Source: an uncultured Lachnospiraceae bacterium (GTDB lineage Bacteria > Bacillota > Clostridia > Lachnospirales > Lachnospiraceae). Taken from it: a DNA stretch of 41,704 bases. The stretch is taken from the NCBI GenBank assembly GCA_946632055.1, contig CAMPAR010000009.1, forward strand, positions 1 to 41,704, given 5' to 3'. Shown one piece after another: positions 32,502 through 40,188 of this stretch; position 1 is the first letter of the stretch; each line of letters opens with the position of its first letter. The position numbers and the translations under genes are program-made. The notes below the pieces were generated by a model. The model was not told the origin of the DNA and did not search any database. It was given only the letters and a program-made list of their open reading frames with translations.

Positions 32502-33424
32502 CAGATGACAAACTGTTCCATGTATTTCTTGCTGAGCCTCAGGGAATCCAGAACCTTCTCCTTCGAGCTCTCAAAGGCGCGGTCCTCCACCTCGATGCAG
32601 GTGTACCCGTCGTAGCCGATATCCGTCAGCGCGGAGACATATTTGCCCCAGTCCACGTCGCCGAGACCCGGAAGCTTCGGCGCCATGAAATCCAGCGGAT
32701 AGGCCATAATGCCAACGTCGTTCAGCTTATCCTCGTACACCTTGATATCCTTGTAGTGGACGTGGAAAATCTTATCCTTGAACTCGTACAGCGGTTTTAC
32801 ATAGTCGATCATCTGCCAGACGAAATGCGAGGGATCATAGTTGATGCCGAAGTTGTCATAGGGCAGCAGTTCGAAGATTTTCCGCCAGTTGGAGGGCGTC
32901 GTCATGATGTTCTGTCCGCCCGGCCACTGATCGCGTCCGAAGAGCATCGGGCAGTTTTCGATCGCCACCTTCACGCCAAGCTCCTTCGCAAGATCGAGGA
33001 TCGGCGTCCAGACCTCTTTCACGATCGCAAGGTTGTCTTCCAGGCAGAGGTTCTGGTCACGGCCGATGAAGGTCGTTACCATCCCGACACCGAGCTTTGC
33101 GGAGGCCCTGATCACGTTCTTCAGGTGCTCGTTGTTCGCCGCGCGTTTTTCAAGGTCCGGATCGAGGTTGTTCGGATAGAATGCGAGAGACGAAATCTCG
33201 ATGCCGCTCTTCTTCGCGTAGTCAAGGACGTGCTTCGCGTATTCGTCGTCGGCAAGCACGCGCTCGCAGTCGATGTGGCAGACGCCCGCGTATCTTCTCT
33301 CTGACTCGCCGCCGCCCGGCCAGCAGGCGATCTCCGCGCACTGAAAGCCCATCTCGTGCGCGACGTCCATCATTTCCTCGTAGCTCCAGCCATCAAGGAT
33401 CGAAGTGATAAATCCAAGCTTCAT
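32501..33424 (-). CDS. Sugar phosphate isomerase/epimerase (AP-endonuclease-2 TIM barrel)
   Basis: A 307-residue xylose-isomerase-like TIM barrel. Likely metal ligands are Glu in VAIENCPM, Asp in INYDPSHF, His in FHVHYKD and Glu in CIEVED, the standard set for this family (IolE, tagatose epimerase, IolI and relatives). It starts with GEGFITS-like sequence (KLGFITSILDGWS) and has AAAGGAG nine bases before the ATG. Substrates in the family are ketoses, inosose and 3-keto sugars. Being in the same region as a C-glycoside deglycosidase pair makes 3-keto-sugar processing plausible, but that is inference. Confidence 0.9.
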   Translation of the reverse strand: MKLGFITSILDGWSYEEMMDVAHEMGFQCAEIACWPGGGESERRYAGVCHIDCERVLADDEYAKHVLDYAKKSGIEISSLAFYPNNLDPDLEKRAANNEHLKNVIRASAKLGVGMVTTFIGRDQNLCLEDNLAIVKEVWTPILDLAKELGVKVAIENCPMLFGRDQWPGGQNIMTTPSNWRKIFELLPYDNFGINYDPSHFVWQMIDYVKPLYEFKDKIFHVHYKDIKVYEDKLNDVGIMAYPLDFMAPKLPGLGDVDWGKYVSALTDIGYDGYTCIEVEDRAFESSKEKVLDSLRLSKKYMEQFVI

Positions 33425-33485
33425 TTTGTTTCTCCTTTATAATTTCGTTATAGTTTACTGATTCAGCTTCTTTTCCGATCGAGCC

Positions 33486-33506
33486 TGTCATACGGCAAGT
33501 ATGACA
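33486..33506. promoter_or_regulatory. Palindrome upstream of the epimerase gene
   Basis: Perfect 8-base arms TGTCATAC (33486-33493) and GTATGACA (33499-33506) with a 5-base spacer, 60-80 bases before the epimerase start and 27 bases after the HAD gene. No U-tract follows, so it looks like an operator rather than a terminator. Promoter hexamers nearby are unclear. Confidence 0.5.
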
Positions 33507-33532
33507 CAAAACCCGCGGAAAGTAAAGCTTTT

Positions 33533-34183
33533 TCAGCTGGTTTCCAGAAGTCCGATGATATCGGAAAGCGTCGGAACCTCCCGCCAGATGCGCGCGCTCA
33601 GTTCTTCGTCAGACGGCGTCTGATCCGGCACCATGATGACCCGGCAGCCGGCACGGGAGGCGGAAAGAATACCGTTCGGGGAATCCTCGACCGCGTATAC
33701 GTCCTGCGGCTTTACGCCGAGGACTTCGCAGGTATAAAGATAGATGTCCGGTGCGGGCTTTCCCTGCTTCACCATCGTGGCCGAAATCACCCTGCTGAAG
33801 GAATCCTGAAGGCCGATCCGCTTCAGATAGTCCCGCGCGCGCTCTTCATCCGTCGCGGTTGCAATCGCCGTCGTCCATCCGTTTTCCCTAAGCCATGACA
33901 GAAGCTCCATACAGCCCGGGCGCAGTTCCAGGCCCTTTTCCCGGATTTCCGCCTCCATCAGCGCCTTGCGCCTTTCGCGCACCGCCCAGTAATCAATCTC
34001 TTCGCCGAACCACGCCTTCAGGCGTTCCACCGCAAACGGCCGCCCAAGCGAGCGCATTGAAAGCGCCTGTTCATCCGTCATCTCATATCCGAATTCCCGA
34101 AGCGCCATCGGCCAGTATTTCCGGTAATATTTCTCGGTGTCGACCAGAGTTCCGTCCATGTCAAAAATAATCGTCTTCTGCAT
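33533..34183 (-). CDS. HAD-family phosphatase, beta-phosphoglucomutase-like
   Basis: A 216-residue HAD subfamily IA protein from the ATG at 34183 (GGAG eight bases upstream; an in-frame TTG at 34189 is less likely). Motif I is DMDGTLVDTE (Asp 8 and 10), the cap domain spans ~15-85, motif II Thr is in ATATDEE (~115), the Lys is in KQGKPAPD (~145) and motif III/IV VEDSPNG (~168). The FDMDGTLVD...VEDSPNG pattern suits sugar-phosphate phosphatases and beta-phosphoglucomutases. It lies 74 bases after the MFS gene and is likely cotranscribed with butyrate kinase and the transporter. Confidence 0.9.
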   Translation of the reverse strand: MQKTIIFDMDGTLVDTEKYYRKYWPMALREFGYEMTDEQALSMRSLGRPFAVERLKAWFGEEIDYWAVRERRKALMEAEIREKGLELRPGCMELLSWLRENGWTTAIATATDEERARDYLKRIGLQDSFSRVISATMVKQGKPAPDIYLYTCEVLGVKPQDVYAVEDSPNGILSASRAGCRVIMVPDQTPSDEELSARIWREVPTLSDIIGLLETS

Positions 34184-34257
34184 CTGCAATTCTCCGCTTT
34201 TTGGAATTTAGCGGCAGCTTTTCTTTCACATCCGGACGGCAGCGCCGGCGGAAATGC

Positions 34258-35421
34258 TTATTTCAGTCCTCTTTTCAGCTTCAGCTGGTAAAGCACCGAA
34301 AAAGCGGCAAGAAGGGCCATTCCGACGGCGGAAATCAGGTAAACATGTCCCGTCGTCGCTTCTCCTGTCACGGCATTCGCAGCTGCATTCATAAAAACAG
34401 GCGAGAGGAAGGAGCCGAGATTCACGCCGCAGGAAAAAACAGCCGACGCCATCGTCTGCGATACAGGATTCACGGCATTCGCGACCTCCACCATACTGCT
34501 CGGCATCATGATGCCCTGACAGATTCCGCAGAAAAGCGCGCCGATAAGAAGCCAGGCAAACGCTGACGGAAACAGCACAAGAAGAAGTGCGCCGATCGTG
34601 AAAGAAAAAAGTGCCGCTGCCATTGTAAACCTTTTCAGCGCTTTTGTCACGCCCCCGAGAACAATTCCCATAAAAATCTGGATGATCGAGAAAGCGGCCG
34701 TCAGAATGCCTGAAACACGGCTGGATCCTGCAAGAGCTCCCCCAAGGTGCATGGAAATATTGGTTGTAAAGGTGATCAGGAACATGAAGAAGAAAAATCC
34801 GATGCCCGCCATGATATAGACGTCGCGGTTCAGACGGATCTTTTCCCTGCGGTCCGATTGCGCTTTCCCGGTGTCGGGAAGGAAAAGAAGCAGCAGGACA
34901 AAGGCCAGAACAGCGATCAGATTGATCCATGAGGCGTTCCGGAAATTTCCTGCCCCGAGCATTCCCGCCCCCAGATTCACCAGCATCATGCCCGCGCCGA
35001 CAGAAGCGCCCTGGATGCCCATGACCTGCACGCGTTCGTCGCCCTCGAAAAATTCCGCGACAACGGCCGTATTCAGACACATCGCAAGGCCGAGCGTCAT
35101 ACCGTAAATCATACGGCAGACAAAAAGAAGCCAGAAGCTGTCGAAAAGAAGCGGCAGGAAGCCTGTCAGTACACCGATAGCCGCGGCAAACAGCAACAGT
35201 TTTTTCTTGCTGATTTTCGTGACGAGTACGCCTGATATCAGCGCCACGACCATTGCAAGAAGCCCCGGGCCCGAGACCAGCATCTGTACGAAGCTCGTCG
35301 GAACCGCGGGATAGGTATCTGCGATCGCCCCAAGGACCGGCGTGACGCTGTGCTGCAGTCCCTGCAGGAAAGAGATCATGACGATCGCAATGATGATTTT
35401 GAATTTCTGTGTTTTACTCAT
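34258..35421 (-). CDS. MFS transporter
   Basis: A 387-residue, 12-helix major facilitator from the ATG at 35421; a TTG at 35436 is in frame but overlaps the butyrate kinase stop. Typical features are the loop 2-3 LVTKISKKKL, motif RMIYGMTLGLAMCLNTAVVAEFF, a central basic loop (~190) and a second half ending LYQLKLKRGLK. The substrate is unknown; the CynX/NimT-like short MFS group includes importers of aromatic and organic acids. No strong ribosome site is seen, so translation is probably coupled to butyrate kinase, whose stop is four bases upstream. Confidence 0.87.
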   Translation of the reverse strand: MSKTQKFKIIIAIVMISFLQGLQHSVTPVLGAIADTYPAVPTSFVQMLVSGPGLLAMVVALISGVLVTKISKKKLLLFAAAIGVLTGFLPLLFDSFWLLFVCRMIYGMTLGLAMCLNTAVVAEFFEGDERVQVMGIQGASVGAGMMLVNLGAGMLGAGNFRNASWINLIAVLAFVLLLLFLPDTGKAQSDRREKIRLNRDVYIMAGIGFFFFMFLITFTTNISMHLGGALAGSSRVSGILTAAFSIIQIFMGIVLGGVTKALKRFTMAAALFSFTIGALLLVLFPSAFAWLLIGALFCGICQGIMMPSSMVEVANAVNPVSQTMASAVFSCGVNLGSFLSPVFMNAAANAVTGEATTGHVYLISAVGMALLAAFSVLYQLKLKRGLK

Positions 35422-35425
35422 GTTT

Positions 35426-36526
35426 TTATCTGTCAAAGCCGTTAAATACCTTTACGCCGGTATAGACCTTCGGCGTCTCTTCGCCGCTTAAGACCCGTTC
35501 CGCGCCTGAACACATCGCTTCCATCTCGAATTCACCGGGGTAAGCGGAGACCTCTGCGATAAAGCCGCAGCATTCCCGGATCTTTTCGACGAGCTCCTGA
35601 TTGTGGACAATCCCGCCGCCGAGAAGAATGCCGTCCACCCTGCCGTGAAGAACCGCTGCCATCGCACCGATGCCCTTCTCGATCTGGTAGATGAAAGCTT
35701 CCCATACAAGCTTCGCGTATTCATCGCCGTCTGCGATCATCTTCTGCACTTCCAGCGCGTCCGACGTTCCGAGATGGCTCACAAAGCCGCCGGACTTCGT
35801 CGTCAGCGCCCGAAGCTCCTTCGCGCTCTTCCCTTCCGAATACTCAATGAATTCGGCGATCGGAACCGCGCCGCAGCGGGTCGGCGCCATCGGGCCTTCG
35901 CCGCCGACAATGTCATAACCGTCGATCATCCGGCCCTTCTGATGCGCGGAAACCGAAACACCGCCCCCGATATGGCAGACGATGAAATTGCAGTCTTCAT
36001 AGCGTTTTCCGATGGACGAAGCATGACGGATCGCGGTTTCCTTCAAATTCAGCGCATGGAGATGGACGTTCCGATAAACGCCTTTGATGCCCGTAAGCCG
36101 CGCGACATCCTGCAGCTCGTCAACATCCGGCGGATTGACCGCAAAGGCCGGGACCCCATACTGATCCGCAAAATGCTTCGCAAGGCTCGGTCCGAGACCT
36201 GCCGGATGAATGACGCCGTTTGCAGAATGCAGGGAGTGCGAAAGGACGAGGTCCGTCACTTCATACACGCCGCCCTCCATCGCAAGCAGCCCGCCGCCGC
36301 GGCCGACGCAGGCCGAAAGCCCCGTAAGATCCGCTCCGTTTTTCTGCAGCGCCTCCTCGATTGTCTGCAGACGGTAGGGAAGCTGCGACTCCTGATCCTT
36401 AAACTCGGAAAGAACCGCCGCGTCGTGACTGACATTTTCTGAGAACACCTTCTTCCCGCCGACAAAAAGGGCGATTTTCGTCGAGGTCGAGCCGGGATTC
36501 AGGGTAAGAATTTTATATTGTTCCAC
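35426..36526 (-). CDS. buk: Butyrate kinase (GTG start)
   Basis: A 366-residue acetate/butyrate kinase. N-terminal phosphate motif NPGSTSTKIA (~10-19), then VGRGGGL, HIGGGVSVSAHQKGR (~186-200), GGEGPMAPTRCG and the adenosine motif GGGIVH (~310). It converts butyryl-phosphate and ADP to butyrate and ATP, or the reverse; some members prefer branched-chain acids. The start is GTG at 36524-36526, seven bases after GGAGG; no ATG fits. No phosphotransbutyrylase gene is in the window, whereas ptb-buk pairs are usual. Here it heads an operon with an MFS transporter and a HAD phosphatase, so it may serve an imported acid instead of the main butyrate pathway. Confidence 0.93.
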   Translation of the reverse strand: MEQYKILTLNPGSTSTKIALFVGGKKVFSENVSHDAAVLSEFKDQESQLPYRLQTIEEALQKNGADLTGLSACVGRGGGLLAMEGGVYEVTDLVLSHSLHSANGVIHPAGLGPSLAKHFADQYGVPAFAVNPPDVDELQDVARLTGIKGVYRNVHLHALNLKETAIRHASSIGKRYEDCNFIVCHIGGGVSVSAHQKGRMIDGYDIVGGEGPMAPTRCGAVPIAEFIEYSEGKSAKELRALTTKSGGFVSHLGTSDALEVQKMIADGDEYAKLVWEAFIYQIEKGIGAMAAVLHGRVDGILLGGGIVHNQELVEKIRECCGFIAEVSAYPGEFEMEAMCSGAERVLSGEETPKVYTGVKVFNGFDR

Positions 36527-36556
36527 TTGTAAACCTCCAGGATATATCTTGATATC

Positions 36557-36565
36557 ATTATAACA
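36557..36565 (-). promoter_or_regulatory. Extended -10 promoter for the butyrate kinase operon
   Basis: TGTTATAAT on the minus strand gives a perfect TATAAT with TG one base upstream. No good -35 is visible, as often with extended -10 promoters. It lies ~30 bases before the GTG start. Confidence 0.5.
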
Positions 36566-36597
36566 TAACTCTCCGCCTCAGTTCTCCTCAGAATCCG

Positions 36598-36626
36598 TAT
36601 ATAATTTCATTTACTGAAATTATATA
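36598..36626. promoter_or_regulatory. AT-rich 12-base inverted repeat upstream of buk
   Basis: Perfect arms TATATAATTTCA (36598-36609) and TGAAATTATATA (36615-36626) with a 5-base spacer. It sits ~35 to 70 bases upstream of the buk -10, between it and the terminator of the esterase gene. Likely a dimeric regulator site; it could also extend the terminator's U-rich tail. Confidence 0.5.
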
Positions 36627-36627
36627 A

Positions 36628-36657
36628 GCCCCCTCCTGAACGATGTCAGAAGGGGGC
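36628..36657 (-). terminator. Terminator of the carboxylesterase pair
   Basis: GC-rich arms at 36628-36639 and 36646-36657 (GCCCCCTTCTGA paired with TCAGGAGGGGGC on the minus strand, including a G-T pair), followed by TTATATAATTT. It starts 28 bases after the esterase stop. Confidence 0.65.
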
Positions 36658-36685
36658 AGGGGCAGGGTTTTCTGTGATTATCTGA

Positions 36686-38302
36686 TTATTCCTCCGGCTT
36701 TACGCCGAAGATGGCATACATTTTCCCGGATCCGGGGAAGCCGCCCCTTGGGGGATCCGGATACTTCTCCATGAGTTCCCGGTCATAGTCCGTCCTGACA
36801 TCTGTAACGGTATCAAAACGCATAGTCGGAACTGAATCCGCAGAAACCTCCGGCCAATCCGGAATCAGCTCAAAGTTCGGATCGCCGCTTCTTGCGAACT
36901 CGCCCCAAGCGCCGGACATCTGATCCTGCAGACGTTCCGAAACACCCGGAATATACTGTGCCTCAATATACTCCGCATTGTGGAATACATAGCATTCCTC
37001 GGCGTTGTGCCAGGCGACCGTTCCGTAGTTGAACGGAGATTCCAGATTGAACATCCAGTTCCAGGTATGTCCACCGGCCTTTGCGCGTTCTCTGGAGAAA
37101 TTCAGGCAGCCGCGCCGAAGTCCGGTGTCAAGGAAGAGCACATCAGCAGGATTCCGCTCCGGATAGGCTTCGTGAAAGAGCTGCTTCATTTCGTCTTTCC
37201 TGTCGCCGAAGAAGTCGTGAAGGTGCTCTTCAAGTGTTTCCTCATCCCATTTATTCTTAATGCCGTCTCCGATTTTTCGGTTGAAATTACCAGAGAATTC
37301 GCCGAGAACCGAGCCTACGAGCATCGGAACCTTCAGACTTTCCGGACGCCAGCCGAAGTCCAGCGGATGTCCGAGATAATACCTGCCGTCCGGAATCGGC
37401 GCCCATCCGACCCGCTCTCCTTCTTCGGAAAGCGTGTAGACCGCATTCATCGTCGCCTGCGCAAGATCATACCAGTCCACAGTTTCAATCTGTGACGCCT
37501 CCGATTCCGGAATGTGGAGATACTTCAGAATGAGCGCAGCGGCCTTCTGATTGACTGCTCTGCGCTTCTTCACGGCCTCTCTTCCGCCTTCGCCGTTCGG
37601 TCCGCCGGATTCAATAACAGCCCTATGGTACAGACCGTCCGCCTCCGGCGTCTGCATCAGCGCAACGACTTTTCCGCCGCCGCCGGACTGTCCGAAAATC
37701 GTGACATTCTCCGGATCTCCGCCAAAATTCGCGATATTTTCCTTTACCCATCGAAGCGCCATAACGAGGTCTGCGAGACCCGCATTTGCAGAATTCCGGT
37801 ATTCTTCGCCATAGGGAGAGAGATCCAGATATCCAAGTACATTCAGACGGTGATTCACGGAAACGACCACGACGTCCTGTGTCGCGGAAAGATTTTCTCC
37901 GTCATAGGAAAGAAGCTCCACAGAGGATCCCGAAAACCATCCGCCGCCGTGAAGCCATACCATAACCGGTTTTTGGGCGGTTTTATCAAGAGACTGCGTC
38001 CATACATTCAGATACTGACAGTGCTCATTCTGAGGATAGAAGAAATGCGGCACCGTAAACTGGTCATGAGGAATCGGTGTATTCAGCTCATGGCATACAA
38101 AGCCGAACTGGAATGCTTCCCGGATTCCTTCCCAGGGTTCCACTTCTTCCGGCATGTGAAAACGTCTGGCTTTTGCATACCGGATGCCTCTGAAGATATA
38201 GGTTGAATCAATCTTCAATCCCCGGAGTTTCCCATATTTTGTCTCAGCTACAGGGTCATCATATGTGCATACCACCTGGCTGTTCAGCTGCTTCATATAC
38301 AT
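36686..38302 (-). CDS. Type-B carboxylesterase (first of tandem pair)
   Basis: A 538-residue carboxylesterase/lipase family protein. Oxyanion hole WLHGGGW (~116-122), nucleophile elbow GQSGGGG (Ser 206), likely acid in VLGEFSGNF (~305) and His region WHNAEECYVF (~440), in place of the usual HGSE. No signal peptide, so it is cytoplasmic. Type-B enzymes hydrolyse carboxylic esters such as acylated sugars, phenolic esters and p-nitrobenzyl esters. The start has TAAGGAGG nine bases upstream, in which the stop of the preceding esterase gene is embedded. The two esterases share about 57% of their first 210 residues by a hand count without gaps, so they derive from an old tandem duplication. Confidence 0.92.
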   Translation of the reverse strand: MYMKQLNSQVVCTYDDPVAETKYGKLRGLKIDSTYIFRGIRYAKARRFHMPEEVEPWEGIREAFQFGFVCHELNTPIPHDQFTVPHFFYPQNEHCQYLNVWTQSLDKTAQKPVMVWLHGGGWFSGSSVELLSYDGENLSATQDVVVVSVNHRLNVLGYLDLSPYGEEYRNSANAGLADLVMALRWVKENIANFGGDPENVTIFGQSGGGGKVVALMQTPEADGLYHRAVIESGGPNGEGGREAVKKRRAVNQKAAALILKYLHIPESEASQIETVDWYDLAQATMNAVYTLSEEGERVGWAPIPDGRYYLGHPLDFGWRPESLKVPMLVGSVLGEFSGNFNRKIGDGIKNKWDEETLEEHLHDFFGDRKDEMKQLFHEAYPERNPADVLFLDTGLRRGCLNFSRERAKAGGHTWNWMFNLESPFNYGTVAWHNAEECYVFHNAEYIEAQYIPGVSERLQDQMSGAWGEFARSGDPNFELIPDWPEVSADSVPTMRFDTVTDVRTDYDRELMEKYPDPPRGGFPGSGKMYAIFGVKPEE

Positions 38303-38316
38303 TTTCCGACACCTCC

Positions 38317-39915
38317 TTACAGACTCTGCCTTGGGCCGCCGCCAAATGTGGTTTCAGGCTCTCTCGCATTGTCTTCCATGATCGGCCGATCCGGAAGCGC
38401 CGCCATCAGTTCGTCGTCATGATGATATTCCTGACGGGTTACACGATCAAAAATCATGCAGGCGCCATTGTCCTCCGTAACCGCATCCCAGCTTTTCATC
38501 CCGATATGGTTCGGATCGCCCGTATAAGCGAAAGAAACCCACGCCCCGGTCATGATATCCTGCAGTTCCTCCGATACCCCGGGAATATAGGATGCCTCCA
38601 GGTATCTCGCGTTATGGAACATATAGGCTTCTTCCGCATTATGCCACGGAATGGTTCCCGAATTCAGCGGACACTCCAGATTGAAAAGCCAGTTATATGC
38701 GGGAGCACAGCCTTCAGCGGCACGCTTTCTGCAGTAATCCCGGTGTGCGGTACGGACTGCCTTGTTGGTGAAAAGCGCATCCACAAGCTTCGCCTGAGGA
38801 TAAGCCTTCTTCTGCGCTGCCTTTACGGCATCCGCCGCCGTACCGAAACGCTTTACAAACAGTTCCGACACCAGATTCTCATCCCAATCATTTTTGGATC
38901 CTGCAGCAAAAACATGGTTGTAATTCTGATCAAATTCTCCAAGCACAGAGCCTGCGAGAACAGGGATATTTTTCGTCTCTTCACGGAAGGGATTGAGAAG
39001 CCCGGAGCCATAATAGTAGTCCATATCCCTGACCGGCGCCCACACCATGCCGCCTCCGAAGTTTTCAGAAGCTTTCAGGGCGGCCCTCGCGAGCTTATAG
39101 TAGGGGATTGTCTCAATTTCACGGATCGTCTCCGCGGTAAGGCCCAACTCCTCTACGACCGCTCTTCCAAGCGCCTTCGAGTCTTCCGGCAGCAGGTCTT
39201 TCGACCCGCTGAAAAGTCCCGACTGAATAACCGCTTTATGGAAGAGGCCGTCTGCGGCCGGTGTCTGTAGGAGCGCGTTAACCTTGGCCCCTCCGCCGGA
39301 CTGTCCCATGATGGTAACATTTCCTGGATCTCCGCCGAAAGCCTCGATATTATCATGAATCCACTGAAGCCCGGCGACAAGATCCGCCTGTCCCAGATTT
39401 CCGGTATAACGGTATTCGTCCCCGAAATCAGAGAGATCAAGATAGCCGATGCAGTTGAGGCGGTGATTTAATGAAACCACAACCACATCCCCGAATTCAC
39501 AGAGCTCCATACCGTCGTACGCGTAAAGTTCAATGGAGGAACCGGTTGCGAAACCGCCGCCGTGGATCCAGACCATGACGGGTTTTCTGCTTTCCCGGTC
39601 AATATGTTTTGTCCAGATATTTAGATAGAGACAATCTTCATCCTGGATATAATGATAGTGCGGAACATTGTATTCATCATGGGCAATGGCCGTATGTATT
39701 TCCTTACATACAGGGCCGTATATAATCGCTTCCTTCGTTCCCTCCCACGATTCAACCGGCTGAGGCATATGGAAACGTTTCTGCTCTGCGTACTGAATTC
39801 CCCTGAAGATGAACACACCTTCTTCCCATAATCCCCTCAATTTTCCGCTTTTCGTCTCCACCACGGGGTAATCCGGATTGGAAATGATGGAGCGGGTCAG
39901 TTTTCTGGGATACAT
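38317..39915 (-). CDS. Type-B carboxylesterase (second of tandem pair)
   Basis: A 532-residue paralogue of the neighbouring esterase. Oxyanion hole WIHGGGF (~116-122), nucleophile GQSGGGA (Ser 206), VLGEFDQNY (~306) and WHNAEEAYMF (~440). The start at 39915 has AGGAGGTGAT seven to ten bases upstream. It ends 14 bases before the next gene, so both are one transcription unit. The differences concentrate in residues 210-330, the acyl/alcohol pocket region, so they probably take different esters. It lies downstream of the flavodoxin fragment and the C-glycoside deglycosidase genes, suggesting acylated plant glycosides as substrates; this is inference. Confidence 0.92.
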   Translation of the reverse strand: MYPRKLTRSIISNPDYPVVETKSGKLRGLWEEGVFIFRGIQYAEQKRFHMPQPVESWEGTKEAIIYGPVCKEIHTAIAHDEYNVPHYHYIQDEDCLYLNIWTKHIDRESRKPVMVWIHGGGFATGSSIELYAYDGMELCEFGDVVVVSLNHRLNCIGYLDLSDFGDEYRYTGNLGQADLVAGLQWIHDNIEAFGGDPGNVTIMGQSGGGAKVNALLQTPAADGLFHKAVIQSGLFSGSKDLLPEDSKALGRAVVEELGLTAETIREIETIPYYKLARAALKASENFGGGMVWAPVRDMDYYYGSGLLNPFREETKNIPVLAGSVLGEFDQNYNHVFAAGSKNDWDENLVSELFVKRFGTAADAVKAAQKKAYPQAKLVDALFTNKAVRTAHRDYCRKRAAEGCAPAYNWLFNLECPLNSGTIPWHNAEEAYMFHNARYLEASYIPGVSEELQDIMTGAWVSFAYTGDPNHIGMKSWDAVTEDNGACMIFDRVTRQEYHHDDELMAALPDRPIMEDNAREPETTFGGGPRQSL

Positions 39916-39933
39916 ACTGTAATCACCTCCTGT

Positions 39934-40143
39934 TTATCTTTCGTGCATGTAGGAAACATAGCGCTTTCTCAGGCGCTCGATCGGATAGTCATCTGCGTTT
40001 CCGGGATATTTTCCGGTCCTTCTGCCATCGAGGACCCACGGAATCGCGGAGATGTCATGCCGGCAGCTGAAGCGGTCGACAAAATCCTTGAACTGGCCGA
40101 CAGGCGTCAGCGCGTACACAGGCGCCGCGACAATCAAACCCGC
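39934..40143 (-). pseudogene. Internal fragment of a flavodoxin/NADPH-dependent FMN reductase gene
   Basis: About 69 codons with a clear family match: GLIVAAPVYALTPVGQFKDFVDRFSCRHD is the FMN-phosphate/dimer region of WrbA-like flavodoxin-fold reductases. The first ~85 residues, with the N-terminal flavin-binding loop, are absent, and an in-frame TGA lies nine codons upstream of the homology. The C-terminus stops after KRYVSYMHER, where relatives continue for dozens of residues. The only possible start is a TTG without a ribosome site. Its left end overlaps the terminator of the deglycosidase genes. It is therefore a doubly truncated remnant. Confidence 0.75.
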
Positions 40144-40172
40144 CCGGAATGAAATCTGTCATCCCGGACGGG
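40136..40172 (-). terminator. Terminator of the C-glycoside deglycosidase genes
   Basis: Arms at 40139-40152 and 40159-40172 (CCCGTCCGGGATGA with TCATTCCGGGCGGG, two G-T pairs) with a 6-base loop, followed by TTTGATT on the minus strand. It starts 17 bases after the stop codon at 40189. Confidence 0.8.
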
Positions 40173-40188
40173 CTTAACCAGGCAATGA

